Of a stretch of DNA of 64,000 nt, positions 34,477 to 43,994 are shown piece after piece. The stretch covers positions 6,820,001-6,884,000 of the forward strand of contig NZ_CP136624.1 of assembly GCF_032917945.1 (NCBI RefSeq), given 5' to 3'. Position 1 is the first letter of the stretch. Each line of letters begins with the position of its first letter. The notes beneath the pieces are model-generated. The model saw nothing but the letters and a program-made list of their open reading frames with translations, was not told the origin of the DNA and ran no database searches. The DNA is from Bradyrhizobium sp. sBnM-33. GTDB taxonomy: Bacteria > Pseudomonadota > Alphaproteobacteria > Rhizobiales > Xanthobacteraceae. Position numbers and translations under genes: made by a program.

Positions 34477-35940
34477 TCATGCTGGCGCGCGGCGGCGCGA
34501 GATCACATAGGTTTCGTCATTGAACCAGAGGCCGCCATGTTTCTTCAGCACACGGTCGGTGGCTTCGAGATAGCGGCCATCGCGAACCACTTCCGACAAT
34601 CTGTTGTCCTCGATCTGCGCCACGTAGATCGCAGCGTTCCAGGCCGCGAACAGCGTCGAGGTCCCGATCGAACCGCTCACCTCGTCCGGCAGCGTGTGCA
34701 TGTGGTAGCGGAAGATCGAGCGTGCATCGGAGGACGCATTAAAAGTGTAGTGGCGTGCGGCCGCGCCAAGCTCGTGCTTGACCTGGCGCAGGATCGCATA
34801 GCGGTCGGTCTTGAAGGGATCGTCGCCCGGCCAGACCTGATCGATGATCTCGATGCCGGGATCCTTGCCGTGCGAATGGATGCCGATCAGCCGTCCGCCT
34901 GGACGCAGCGCCTTGACCAGCGGCGTCACCACTTTCGAAGCCTTGAACTCGACGCTCGCCCGCGCCCGGTAAGGCTGTGAGGCGATCACCAGGTCGTAAT
35001 CCGCCATCACGCGGCCGGGCCGCGGCATGATCGGATCGAGCAGGAACGAATGATCCTCGCGCCGCAGCGTCAGGATCACGGGACGCTGATAGACCGGATT
35101 GCCCGTCCTCGGGCTGATGCCTGCGCGCCAGTTCTCGGCGAGGAAGCTCTCGAGCTCGCCGATCTGCTCGGCAAAGCCGTGCGCGGTGTTGCCTGATAGC
35201 GTGACGTCTTTCCAGATCAGGCCTTGCGCTGACGTCACCGAACGTGGCGTCAGCCACGGCGCCTCGGCGTAATAGAGGTTGGTGACGACCAGCACGGTTG
35301 CGGGATGCTCGAACAGGCGGTCCGCCATCTTCTCCAGCATCAGGCGGACGTCTTCGTAACTTATTTCCTTCGCCACGACATAGAGCGGCATGGTGGGAAA
35401 GCGCGCATGCACGGCCCGCATTACCCGCGACAGCACGGTGCCGTCGCCGACGCCGGCGTCGAAAATGCGAAGCGCCGGCGGCGCCGGCTGCAAATTGCCG
35501 AGTTCGAGCGAAATACGGTTGCCAACCTCGGTCTTCTCGCTGCAGGTCGAGACGAACAGCAGGTACTTTTGCCGGTTGTCGAAGAATCGGAAGCCCGGCG
35601 GCGCGACGGTATTGGCAGCGGCCGCGCCATTCAGCGGCTTGGTCGAAGGCAAACTGGTAGGTGCGGCAGCCGACGCCGGCAGGTGCTCGGCGAGATAGGC
35701 GCGGACCTTGTCGAGCGTGCCGGTCGTGATCCGGGCGCCGTCGCGTAAGCGCGACACCAGCTTGCCGTCATTGACCACCAGCCTCCCGAAGGTCGATTCG
35801 GCCGTGCGCGTCTGGCGGCAATAGTCGCGGATTTCGCCGAGAATCTGCTCGGCCGTAGGCGCCGATTTCGCCGGCGGCGCGTGGCCGTTTTGTTGCCCCG
35901 TAGATCCTTGGTTAGATCCTTGGCTTTCCTCGATCCGCAT
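34477..35940 (-). CDS. SAM-methyltransferase-like protein
   Basis: A 487-residue protein. The N-terminal 100 residues are a small helical domain (AEQILGEIRDYCRQTRTAES) and a Pro/Ala-rich linker. A Rossmann methyltransferase-like core follows, with motif I IFDAGVGDGTVLSRV, a motif II/III region around YVVAKEISYEDVRLML and a later ALRPGGRLIGIHSHGKDPG strand. It ends NDETYVISRRRAPA. Substrate unknown. It is upstream of, and coupled to, the MTHFR-like gene. Confidence 0.72.
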   Translation of the reverse strand: MRIEESQGSNQGSTGQQNGHAPPAKSAPTAEQILGEIRDYCRQTRTAESTFGRLVVNDGKLVSRLRDGARITTGTLDKVRAYLAEHLPASAAAPTSLPSTKPLNGAAAANTVAPPGFRFFDNRQKYLLFVSTCSEKTEVGNRISLELGNLQPAPPALRIFDAGVGDGTVLSRVMRAVHARFPTMPLYVVAKEISYEDVRLMLEKMADRLFEHPATVLVVTNLYYAEAPWLTPRSVTSAQGLIWKDVTLSGNTAHGFAEQIGELESFLAENWRAGISPRTGNPVYQRPVILTLRREDHSFLLDPIMPRPGRVMADYDLVIASQPYRARASVEFKASKVVTPLVKALRPGGRLIGIHSHGKDPGIEIIDQVWPGDDPFKTDRYAILRQVKHELGAAARHYTFNASSDARSIFRYHMHTLPDEVSGSIGTSTLFAAWNAAIYVAQIEDNRLSEVVRDGRYLEATDRVLKKHGGLWFNDETYVISRRRAPA

Positions 35941-36044
35941 GGCTTGCTCCTGCGGTTGTCGCTGCCGTTATCAAGGAACGGCCGCCGGATCGCGTCAACC
36001 ACAAACCGAGTGGGCAGGAAACATGGGCACATGCCCACAACTAT

Positions 36045-39000
36045 TTAGCGTGCGCGGCGCGAAAACACCGAGATCAGCACCGGCAGCGTCACCAGGATCA
36101 CGATCGGTGCCAGCATCATGCCGGTGACAACCACGATCGCCAGCGGCTTTTGCACCTGCGAGCCGATCCCCTCCGACACCGCCGCCGGCAACAGGCCAAC
36201 GCCGGCCACCACGCAAGTCATCAGCACCGGCCGCAGTTGCAGCTCGCCGGTGCGGATCACCGCCCGCATCCGCTCACAGCCTTCGTCGATGAGCTGATTG
36301 TACTGCGACAGGATGATGATGCCGTCCATCACGGCAATGCCGAACAGCGCGATGAAGCCGATCGCCGCCGACACGCTGAAGGGAATTCCTGAGATCAACA
36401 ATCCGAGCACGCCGCCGAAGATCGCCATCGGGATCACGCTCATCGCAAGCAGCGTGTCGACCATCGAACCGAAATTGAAAAATAGCAGCACGCCAATCAG
36501 CGCGAGACTGATCGGCACCACGATCGACAGCCGCTTGATGGCGTCCTGCAGATTGCCGAATTCGCCGACCCATTCGATCCGCGATCCCGGCGGCAATTGC
36601 ACCTCGGCGGCGACCTTGTCCTGGGCTTCATGGATCGCACTGCCGAGGTCGCGGTTGCGAACCGAGAACTTGATCGGCAGATAGCGTTCCTGTTGTTCGC
36701 GGTAGATGTAGGCGGCGCCCGAGATCAGGTTGATCGAGGCGACCTCGCTGAGCGGGATCTGCGTGATCGTGCCGCCCTGCCCGGCCACGCCGATCCGCAA
36801 GTTGTGGATCGCCTCCGCGCTCTTGCGGTATTCCGGGGCAAGACGAACGATGATCGGGAAATGCCGGTCGCTGCCGGGCTCGTAGAGGTCGCCGGCGCTG
36901 TCGCCGCCGATCGCGACCTTGATGGTCGCGTTGATATCGCCGGGCGACAGTCCATAGCGCGCCGCGCGGGCGCGATCGATATCGATCTGGATGGTGGGCT
37001 GGCCGAGCGAGGTGAACACCGCGAGGTCGGTGACGCCCTGCACGGTGCCGAGCACGGATTTGATCTTGTTGGCGGTGTCCGTCAGCGCCTGCAGGTCGCT
37101 GCCGTAGAGCTTGATCGAGTTCTCGCCCTTGACGCCCGAAACCGCCTCCGAGACGTTGTCCTGCAGATATTGCGAGAAGTTGAATTCGACGCCCGGAAAT
37201 TTGTCCTGTAACTCTCCAAGCAGTTGCGCGGTCAGTTCCTCCTTGTCGCGGGTGCCGGGCCATTCGCTGTTGGGCTTCAAGGGCGCGAAGAATTCGGCAT
37301 TGAACAGGCCTGCGGCGTCCGTGCCGTCGTCGGGGCGGCCGTGCTGCGACACCACCGATTCCACCTCGGGGCGCGCGCGGATGATCTTGCGCATCTCGTT
37401 GACGTAGGCGTTGCCCTCCTGCAGCGAGATGGTCGGCGGCAACGTGGCGCGGATCCAGAGATTGCCCTCTTCCAGCTTGGGCAGGAATTCCAGCCCCAGC
37501 AACCGCGCGAACGCAATCGTCATCAGGACGAGCACGGCAGCGCCGGCCAGCACGATCTTTCGGTTCGCGATTGCCCATTTCAATACCGGTACATACAGCC
37601 GATCGAGCTGTTTCACGATCCAGGTTTCGGTTTCTTCCAGATGCGAGGGCAGAATGATGGCGCTCAGCGCCGGCGTCACCGTAAAAGTCGCGATCAGTCC
37701 GCCGGCCAACGCATAGGCGTAGGTCCGCGCCATCGGCCCAAAGATATTGCCTTCGACGCCGCTCAGCGTAAACAGCGGCAGGAAGGCGGCGATGATGATC
37801 GCCGCGGCAAAGAAGATCGAGCGCGACACGTCGGCGGCCGCAGACAAGATCGCGTGGCTCTTCATCCCCATCTTGGTATCGAACAAGATGTGGCTGCGCT
37901 CGGCTTCGGACATTGCGGTGGTCTGCGTCAGCCGCCGGAAGATCGCCTCCACCATGATCACGGTGGCGTCGACGATCAGGCCAAAATCGATCGCGCCGAC
38001 CGACAGCAGATTGGCGGATTCGCCGCGCAGCACCAGGATGATGACGGCGAAAAACAGCGCGAACGGAATTGTTGCGCCGACGATCAGCGCGCTGCGGAGG
38101 TCGCCGAGGAACACCCACTGCAGCAGCACGATCAGGATGATCCCGACCACCATGTTGTGCAGCACCGTATGCGTGGTGATGTCGATCAGATCCTTGCGGT
38201 CGTAGATCCGCTCGATTCTCACACCCGGCGGCAGGATCGAGGAATGATTGATGTCATGGACGAGCTTTTCGACCCGGGCAATGGTCGGCGAACTCTGCTC
38301 GCCGCGCCGCATCAAGACGATGCCCTGCACGATATCGTCGTCCTGGTCGAGGCCGGCGATGCCGAGCCGCGGCTTCTCGCCGATCGTGACGTGGGCGACG
38401 TCGCGGACCAGCACCGGATTGCCGCCCGACTGCGACAGCATGGTGTTGTTGAGATCATCGATCGAGCGGATCAGGCCGACGCCGCGTACCACGGCGGATT
38501 GCGCACCGATATTGACGGTGTTGCCGCCGACATTGATGTTGGCGTTGGAAACGGCCTGCAGCACCTGCGGCAGCGTCAGCCCGTTGGCGACGAGCTTGTT
38601 GAAATCAACCTGCAGCTCGTAGGTCTTGGTCTTGCCGCCCCAGCCGGTGACGTCGATGACGCCGGGCACGGCGCGAAAGCGGCGCTGCAGCACCCAGTCC
38701 TGCAGCGTCTTGAGGTCGAGCACGCTGTAGTTCGGCGGGCCCTTCAGGCGATATCGAAAAATCTCGCCGGTCGGGCTGAGCGGCGAGATGGTCGGCTGCA
38801 CGTTGCCCGGCAGCGGCGCGAGCTGCGACAGCCGGTTCAGGACCTGCTGCAACGCCTCTTCATAGGTGTAATCGAAGGAGAACTGCAGTTTGACGTCGGA
38901 CAATCCGTACAGCGAGATGGTGCGGATGGTGCGCAGGTTCTTGATACCGGCGACCTGGGTCTCGATCGGGATCGTGATGTAGCGCTCGATCTCCTCCGAT

Positions 39001-39167
39001 GACAATCCCGGGCTTTGCGTCACGATGTCGACCATCGGCGGGGTCGGATCGGGATAGGCCTCGATGTTGAGCTGCCTGAACGCGATGAGGCCGCCGACCA
39101 GCACGGCGATGAACATGCCGACCATCAGATAGCGGCGGCTGACGGCTAGGGCGACCAGGCGATCCAT
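36045..39167 (-). CDS. Heavy-metal efflux RND transporter, inner-membrane pump (CusA/CzcA family)
   Basis: A 1,040-residue proton-driven exporter with the RND layout: TM1, first periplasmic domain, TM2-6, second periplasmic domain, TM8-12. The TM4 motif DFGLIVDATVIMVE (near residue 400) retains the Asp-Asp-Glu set of CzcA-type HME pumps. Ion specificity (Co/Zn/Cd, Ni or Cu/Ag) cannot be settled by eye. It lies 25 bp after the adaptor gene on the same strand. No outer-membrane channel gene is in the operon. Confidence 0.92.
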   Translation of the reverse strand: MDRLVALAVSRRYLMVGMFIAVLVGGLIAFRQLNIEAYPDPTPPMVDIVTQSPGLSSEEIERYITIPIETQVAGIKNLRTIRTISLYGLSDVKLQFSFDYTYEEALQQVLNRLSQLAPLPGNVQPTISPLSPTGEIFRYRLKGPPNYSVLDLKTLQDWVLQRRFRAVPGVIDVTGWGGKTKTYELQVDFNKLVANGLTLPQVLQAVSNANINVGGNTVNIGAQSAVVRGVGLIRSIDDLNNTMLSQSGGNPVLVRDVAHVTIGEKPRLGIAGLDQDDDIVQGIVLMRRGEQSSPTIARVEKLVHDINHSSILPPGVRIERIYDRKDLIDITTHTVLHNMVVGIILIVLLQWVFLGDLRSALIVGATIPFALFFAVIILVLRGESANLLSVGAIDFGLIVDATVIMVEAIFRRLTQTTAMSEAERSHILFDTKMGMKSHAILSAAADVSRSIFFAAAIIIAAFLPLFTLSGVEGNIFGPMARTYAYALAGGLIATFTVTPALSAIILPSHLEETETWIVKQLDRLYVPVLKWAIANRKIVLAGAAVLVLMTIAFARLLGLEFLPKLEEGNLWIRATLPPTISLQEGNAYVNEMRKIIRARPEVESVVSQHGRPDDGTDAAGLFNAEFFAPLKPNSEWPGTRDKEELTAQLLGELQDKFPGVEFNFSQYLQDNVSEAVSGVKGENSIKLYGSDLQALTDTANKIKSVLGTVQGVTDLAVFTSLGQPTIQIDIDRARAARYGLSPGDINATIKVAIGGDSAGDLYEPGSDRHFPIIVRLAPEYRKSAEAIHNLRIGVAGQGGTITQIPLSEVASINLISGAAYIYREQQERYLPIKFSVRNRDLGSAIHEAQDKVAAEVQLPPGSRIEWVGEFGNLQDAIKRLSIVVPISLALIGVLLFFNFGSMVDTLLAMSVIPMAIFGGVLGLLISGIPFSVSAAIGFIALFGIAVMDGIIILSQYNQLIDEGCERMRAVIRTGELQLRPVLMTCVVAGVGLLPAAVSEGIGSQVQKPLAIVVVTGMMLAPIVILVTLPVLISVFSRRAR

Positions 39168-39192
39168 TCAGACCGGAGCTTTCAATGAGGGG

Positions 39193-40437
39193 TCAGCTGC
39201 CGGACGCGGCACGGTCGATGAACAGTGCGCCCTTAGTGACGATCTGCTCGCCGGGCTTTACATTGCCGACCACTTCGACGAGATCGCCGTTGATGAGGCC
39301 GGGCTTGATCTGACGCAGTTCAATCGTCTTGTCCGGATGCGCGACCCAGATCCGGACCTGATCGCCTTCATAGATCAACGCCTGCTTCGGTAGCCCGACC
39401 GCCGGACGATCGCCCGCCGAATAGATCGTGACGTTGGCAAACATTTCCGGCTTCAGCGTACCGTTCTTGTTGTCGACGGTGGCGCGGACGAGCAGCCGCC
39501 GCGTAGCCGGATCGATTGCGGTCGCGACGTAATTGATCCGCGCCGAGAGCGAACGGCCTGGCAGCGCCAGCACGTTGAACGTCACCTCCTGCCCGACCGC
39601 GACGTTGGCGCAGTCGCTTTCGCGGACGAAGGCCGTCATCCAGACGGTGGAGAGATCGCCGATCACATAGACGGGGTCGCTGGCGCCGGCGTTTACGTAT
39701 TGCCCCGGGCCGATCTTGCGTTGGACCACGGTGCCCGAGATCGGCGCGAAGATGGTGATTTCGGGATTGATGCGGCCCTTCTCCTGGAAGGTCGCGATGT
39801 CCTCGTCGGTGAGGCCGAGCAGGCGCAATTTGTTGCGCGCTGCCTGGACCGCCGTTTCCGACGAGCGCATGTCGTTCTGCGCCTGGATCAGCGTCGCCTG
39901 GCTCTGCTGATAATCCTTCAGCGGAACGGCCTTGCCCTCGAACAGATCCTTGGCGCGCGCTCCCTGCAACTCCGCCAGATCGAGCGCGGACTTCGCCTTG
40001 TTCATGGCGGTCATCGCCGCAATGAAATCGTTTTGTGCCTGAACGTTGTCGGCGGCCTCGATCACGAACAACGGCTGGCCCTTGACGACGCTATCGCCTG
40101 GCTTGGCCAATAGCTTGGTGACCCGGCCCGCATAGGGCGAGAACACCGGCGTCGAGCGATCTTCGTCGATCGCGATCTTGCCTTCGGTGACGTGCTCGGC
40201 GCGGAAGCCGTGTTCGGTGACGGGCTGAATGGTCAGGCTGGCCCATTCGGCGGGGCTCGGCGTGTAGCGCTGCAAGCCCCTGCGGGACTGACTCGAGATT
40301 TCCGAATGCCCGCGTTTTGGACCCCCGGCCGGTACGAAGCCGTAAACGGCCGCGCCGGCCAGCGCCATCAGGGCTACCGCCGCCGCCCATTGCGGTAGGC
40401 TAACCACCTGTAATTGCTTGGAAAAATTTTCAAGCAT
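39193..40437 (-). CDS. RND efflux periplasmic adaptor (CzcB/CusB family)
   Basis: A membrane-fusion protein of about 414 residues. An N-terminal hydrophobic anchor (QWAAAVALMALAGAAVYGFV) is followed by the barrel-sandwich lipoyl half (GRVTKLLAKPGDSVVKGQPL), an alpha-helical hairpin (DFIAAMTAMNKAKSALDLAE), the second lipoyl half and the beta-barrel (PISGTVVQRKIGPGQYVNAG). It links the RND pump to an outer-membrane channel. The ATG at 40437 (MLENFSKQLQ) is preferred because it puts the anchor near the N-terminus; upstream in-frame starts to 40503 exist. Confidence 0.88.
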   Translation of the reverse strand: MLENFSKQLQVVSLPQWAAAVALMALAGAAVYGFVPAGGPKRGHSEISSQSRRGLQRYTPSPAEWASLTIQPVTEHGFRAEHVTEGKIAIDEDRSTPVFSPYAGRVTKLLAKPGDSVVKGQPLFVIEAADNVQAQNDFIAAMTAMNKAKSALDLAELQGARAKDLFEGKAVPLKDYQQSQATLIQAQNDMRSSETAVQAARNKLRLLGLTDEDIATFQEKGRINPEITIFAPISGTVVQRKIGPGQYVNAGASDPVYVIGDLSTVWMTAFVRESDCANVAVGQEVTFNVLALPGRSLSARINYVATAIDPATRRLLVRATVDNKNGTLKPEMFANVTIYSAGDRPAVGLPKQALIYEGDQVRIWVAHPDKTIELRQIKPGLINGDLVEVVGNVKPGEQIVTKGALFIDRAASGS

Positions 40438-40575
40438 GCAGCTCGCACCAGCAGCGACAATTTGTCTCATCCCTGCTAATAGGGCCCAATTGGCGTCTCG
40501 CACAACCCCAAAAATGCGATGGCCCTAGCGGTCGAGGCTAAAGTTTGAGGAGGTAGGCCGGCGCCGCCAAAATCC

Positions 40576-41970
40576 CTACTCGCGCGCCGGCCATTGCGGC
40601 GGATGGCTGCCGAGCGGCATTGCCGGGCGGGCCCAGAATGCCGGGGTCTTCGACAGAAGCGCCGAGTGCCTCACCGACCGCAGCGTCCCGAAGCCCGAGT
40701 CCATCTCTTCGATGAAAGGCATCACCGCCTCCGCCTTGAGTTCCTCGATCGCAAAACCGTCGCTGACGTGCCCGAGATTCCACAGCCAGCGTCCGGTCTG
40801 CGCCAGCGACACCTGGACATGCCAACTGCCGCCGTCGCGCGCCTGGCGCGCCTTGGCCATCATGGCACCGAACGCCATGAAGTATCCGGTGGCGTGGTCG
40901 AGCATCTGCGCCGGCAATTCCTTCGGCCCGTCGACACCGGCGGCCTGCCCTTCGGCATGGTTGAATCCGGTCGCCGTCTGCACCAGCGAGTCGAAGCCGC
41001 GCCGCTCCGCCCAGGGTCCGGCGTGACCATAGGCCGACAGCGTGACGTAAACGATACCGGGATTGATGCGTGCGGCATCCTCCGGCGAGAAGCCGAGGGC
41101 GGCGAGTGCGCGCGGCCGATAGCCTTGCGAAAAGATATCCGCCTGCGCCAGCAGATCGCGCAGCACGCCACGCCCCTGCTCGCTCTTGAGTTCGACAAAA
41201 CTCGTCAGCTTGCCGCGCCCGGTATCGATGGTGAGCCACGGAATCGCCGGCAGTTCTGGGCCAGAGATCAGCAGCACGTCGGCGCCATGCGCGGCGAGCG
41301 TTCGCCCCGCAACGGGACCTGCGATGACGCGCGACAGATCAAGCACACGGATACCTGCGAGCGGCCGCTCGCCCTTGGGCCACGGCCTTGGCGGAGCCTC
41401 GCCAATCTTCGTGATTGAGATCAGCGGCAATCCGGCGAGCGCCTTGGCATGCGGCGTCGCCGACCATTCGTCATGCGAGCGCATGAAGGCAACGACACCA
41501 CCGCTCGTATAGGCCGCGGTCTCGAACGCCTCGCCGTCCCATTGCATCAGCGCGGCCTGAACCGCGTCACGCTCCGGCTTGCAGTTCAGCACGCTGCAGA
41601 CGGCGTCGCGGTGATGGGGAAAATTGGTGTGCAGGCGCACGAAGCCATCGCGGGTCTTGTAGATACCGGCGATGGCGTCCCAGGCCGGCGGCGGCGGCTT
41701 GCCGTCGACGCGCAGATAACGTTCGCTCCGACATTCGACCATGGCATGGCGCATATCCAGCGCGACGTCCTGCGCCTCGCCGCTGCGCATTTTCCAGATC
41801 TCGGCGGCTGCAAGCCCGGTTGCGGCGACGCTGACCTGCGCCGCGGCGGCGACGCGAAACGATGACGGCAATTGCGGTTCGTCGCCGGTCAGCGTGAGCG
41901 CGCCGAGCGCGGACGGATCGCCGCCGATCGATGTCCAGATAGCGGAGAGGATTTCCCTGGGGCTTTGCAT
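40576..41970 (-). CDS. CoA transferase, family III (CaiB/BaiF)
   Basis: A 464-residue formyl-CoA-transferase-fold protein. A divergent N-terminal half precedes the family signature RPLAGIRVLDLSRVIAGPVA and the Asp-bearing segment GFDSLVQTATGFNHAEG. Members move CoA between carboxylic acids. A duplicated architecture (YKTRDGFVRLHTNFPHH in the first half) makes it longer than the usual 400 residues. The GGGGAGAG site before the ATG supports the start. Substrate unknown. Confidence 0.87.
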   Translation of the reverse strand: MQSPREILSAIWTSIGGDPSALGALTLTGDEPQLPSSFRVAAAAQVSVAATGLAAAEIWKMRSGEAQDVALDMRHAMVECRSERYLRVDGKPPPPAWDAIAGIYKTRDGFVRLHTNFPHHRDAVCSVLNCKPERDAVQAALMQWDGEAFETAAYTSGGVVAFMRSHDEWSATPHAKALAGLPLISITKIGEAPPRPWPKGERPLAGIRVLDLSRVIAGPVAGRTLAAHGADVLLISGPELPAIPWLTIDTGRGKLTSFVELKSEQGRGVLRDLLAQADIFSQGYRPRALAALGFSPEDAARINPGIVYVTLSAYGHAGPWAERRGFDSLVQTATGFNHAEGQAAGVDGPKELPAQMLDHATGYFMAFGAMMAKARQARDGGSWHVQVSLAQTGRWLWNLGHVSDGFAIEELKAEAVMPFIEEMDSGFGTLRSVRHSALLSKTPAFWARPAMPLGSHPPQWPARE

Positions 41971-42012
41971 CGGCGCGTCTCTCCCCTAACGTTCTTTTCA
42001 ACATCGCACGCA

Positions 42013-42046
42013 ACGTAGCCCGGATGGAGCGCCAGCGAAATCCGGG
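42013..42046. repeat. Palindromic repeat (GTAGCCCGGAT type)
   Basis: Arms CCCGGAT and ATCCGGG around GGAGCGCCAGCGAA, preceded by CGTAG. This is the common short hairpin repeat of Bradyrhizobium-type genomes. It lies between the divergent CoA transferase and SDR genes. Confidence 0.65.
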
Positions 42047-42179
42047 AGCGGTCTCGCAAGCAGCGAGGCTTAGACCTGGCCCCTGGAATGATGGAAAACG
42101 AGAGGCTTTCCCGGTTTGAGCTTTCGTCGTGACCGCCGTCGCCGCTACAATGCGCAGGGGTCACATAAGGAAGAACAAA

Positions 42180-42950
42180 ATGGACTTGGGCTTGAAGGGA
42201 AGAAACGCCGTCGTGCTCGGCGGCACGCGCGGCATCGGACGGGCGATTGCGGAAACGCTGGCGGGCGAAGGCTCGGGCGTCGCCGTTTGCGCCCGCAATG
42301 CGGATCAGGTCGCGGCCACCGTTGCCGAGTTGAAAGGCCTTGGCGTGCGCGCGACCGGCGCACCCCTTGATGTCACCGACGCGGCCGCGCTGAAATCATG
42401 GGTATCGGACGCGGCCGGGGAGCTGGGCAGCATCGACATGCTGTTTTCCAATGCCGGCGCGATGGCGCAAGGTGGCGATCCCGCCTCATGGGAGCAGAAT
42501 TTCCGGCTCGACGTGCTCGGCGCCGTCAACGCGTTCGAGGCCGCGCGTCCCTTGCTCGAAGCGAGCGCGCAGAAAACCGGCGACGCCGCCTTCATCATCA
42601 TATCATCGATCTCGGCGGCGCAGGCGGATGGCGCCAGCTCCTACGGCCCGATCAAGGCGGCGCTGATCCACATGGCCAAGGGACTGGCGCGGCAATACGC
42701 TGACAAGAAAATCCGCGTTAACGTGGTGTCGCCCGGCACGGTCTATTTCAAGGGCGGCATCTGGAACATGGTCGAGCAGAATATGCCGAAGCGCTACCAG
42801 GATGCGCTGGCGCGCAACCCGACCGGCCGCATGGCGACGCCGCAGGAAATCGCCAATGCGGCCGTGTTCCTGGCGAGCCCGGCCTCTTCGTTCACGACCG
42901 GCTCGAACCTCGTCGTCGACGGCGCGATTTCGAACCGCGTGAATTTTTGA
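42180..42950 (+). CDS. Short-chain dehydrogenase/reductase (SDR)
   Basis: A 256-residue NAD(P)-dependent oxidoreductase. Visible motifs: cofactor loop LGGTRGIGRA (Gly-rich), FSNAGAM (NAG), catalytic Ser in IISSISAAQ and Tyr/Lys in SYGPIKAA, and the C-terminal SSFTTGSNLVVDGA of classical SDRs. ATG 42180 is preceded by an AAGGAAG site and begins the fold directly (LGLKGRNAVVLGGTRG), so the 17-codon upstream extension is rejected. Substrate unknown. Confidence 0.92.
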   Translation: MDLGLKGRNAVVLGGTRGIGRAIAETLAGEGSGVAVCARNADQVAATVAELKGLGVRATGAPLDVTDAAALKSWVSDAAGELGSIDMLFSNAGAMAQGGDPASWEQNFRLDVLGAVNAFEAARPLLEASAQKTGDAAFIIISSISAAQADGASSYGPIKAALIHMAKGLARQYADKKIRVNVVSPGTVYFKGGIWNMVEQNMPKRYQDALARNPTGRMATPQEIANAAVFLASPASSFTTGSNLVVDGAISNRVNF

Positions 42951-43006
42951 GAACGTTCGTAGGTATCGGCCGGTGAGCGCCGTGCCTACCGTCCACGCCT
43001 CCCCGC

Positions 43007-43111
43007 CGTCATTCCGGGGCAGCCCGCAGGGCTGAACCCGGAATCCATTTCACAGCGCAAGATGCGGCCTAATGGATTCCGGGTTCGCGCTGGGCGCGCC
43101 CCGGAATGACG
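43007..43111. repeat. Long palindromic repeat (CGTCATTCCGGGGC type)
   Basis: Outer arms CGTCATTCCGGGGC and GCCCCGGAATGACG and inner arms GAACCCGGAATCCATT and AATGGATTCCGGGTTC form a 105-bp near-palindrome. The same family appears inside dnaE2 at 53303-53410. It is a dispersed repeat capable of a long hairpin. Confidence 0.8.
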
Positions 43112-43361
43112 AAAGGTCTGAAACTCAATTTGGACGCGCGGTTTGCGCGTAAGCTGCCGAGTCCGGCTTGCCGCGGCTGCGAAAAGCAGCAGGCATTGCG
43201 GAGGCCTTAACGTGTCGACGGGACTGGCGGCGTTGTGAGGGCTCGGCTTACAACTCGCGAACCAAATCGGTCAATTTGAATCGATAAGCTAAGGGAACTT
43301 TACGAATTTTCCGTCACTGTGGCGGCTGCTTCGATGACCCAGCCGCTGGGTCGAACGACGG
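43112..43361. other. Intergenic region upstream of the PilZ gene
   Basis: About 250 bases without a convincing ORF or RNA gene. An AT-rich stretch just before the PilZ start (GGAACTTTACGAATTTTCCGTC) may contain its promoter, but the spacing does not fit the EcfG stress consensus. Confidence 0.35.
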
Positions 43362-43643
43362 ATGGCCACGATGATTGTCGACGAGCAAAGGACAAAGGTA
43401 CAGCGCGAACCGCGACGCCAGCTGCGCAAACGGCCGACATGGATGACGATCGACAATGGAATGACGAAGATTGAATGCTTTGTCCTGGACGTCTCACCGG
43501 GCGGCGCCAAGATCGCGACCGACGCCCCGTTCGACGTCAGGGACAGCTTTGAACTGGCGCTGGTGCCCGAACATACGACGCGCCAGTCATGCGAAGTGGT
43601 CTGGCGCCGGGGCAAGACCTACGGCGTGAAATTCCTGTCTTGA
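43362..43643 (+). CDS. PilZ domain protein
   Basis: A 93-residue single-domain PilZ protein. The cyclic-di-GMP-binding arginine motif is visible near residues 15-25 (REPRRQLRKR) and the second motif as DVSPGGAK near 43-50, followed by the beta-barrel strands (FELALVPE, CEVVWRRGKTYGVKF). It is a small c-di-GMP receptor or adaptor, a possible reader of the GGDEF enzyme at 14.4 kb. ATG 43362 opens the fold directly. Confidence 0.88.
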   Translation: MATMIVDEQRTKVQREPRRQLRKRPTWMTIDNGMTKIECFVLDVSPGGAKIATDAPFDVRDSFELALVPEHTTRQSCEVVWRRGKTYGVKFLS

Positions 43644-43691
43644 GGAGCGGTGGGGGCCGCAGCAGCTTGAGGATATGACCACCGCGGGGGG

Positions 43692-43762
43692 GCCTCATGG
43701 TTCTCCCGGCGACGCGAAGCATCGTCCGGAGACGGCGCCTTGCGCCTCCTCACCATGAGGGC
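43692..43762. repeat. Palindromic repeat (GCCTCATGGT type)
   Basis: Arms GCCTCATGGT and CACCATGAGGGC bracket a GC-rich interior containing GACGCGAAGC. This is another dispersed palindrome family, just after the PilZ gene. Confidence 0.6.
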
Positions 43763-43945
43763 AGATACTTGTCCCTCGGCGGCATATCAAATCTTACCCA
43801 AACACCAGCATAGAACCTCACCTTGGGGAGCGGCATCTTTGCCGCGCCTTGAAGGATGCAGGCCGTCTGTCGCCTCATGGCCCTCCTCGCCGCCGGAGTG
43901 CCATCCCGCCCCGCCCTACTCTCGTCGCCATTGGCTTCGATATGT

Positions 43946-43963
43946 GACTGTATTATTACAGTC
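43946..43963. promoter_or_regulatory. Operator-like palindrome upstream of the EF-hand membrane protein
   Basis: Perfect 7-bp arms GACTGTA and TACAGTC around TTAT, in a locally AT-rich stretch 32 bp before the next gene's start. Size, symmetry and position fit a repressor operator overlapping a promoter. The protein that binds it is unknown. Confidence 0.5.
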
Positions 43964-43994
43964 AGATGTCAATTCGATTACGACGGAGCGGCGG

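Noticed and set aside
37224..39002. Very long plus-strand ORF (592 codons) opposite the RND pump gene
   Set aside because: It is the antisense shadow of a conserved gene in GC-rich DNA; it is dominated by Arg, Asp, Gly, His and Gln and has no recognisable domain.
43300..43362. EcfG-type general stress promoter upstream of the PilZ gene
   Set aside because: GGAAC is present but the distance to a CGT-like -10 element is about 13 bases, too short for the consensus.
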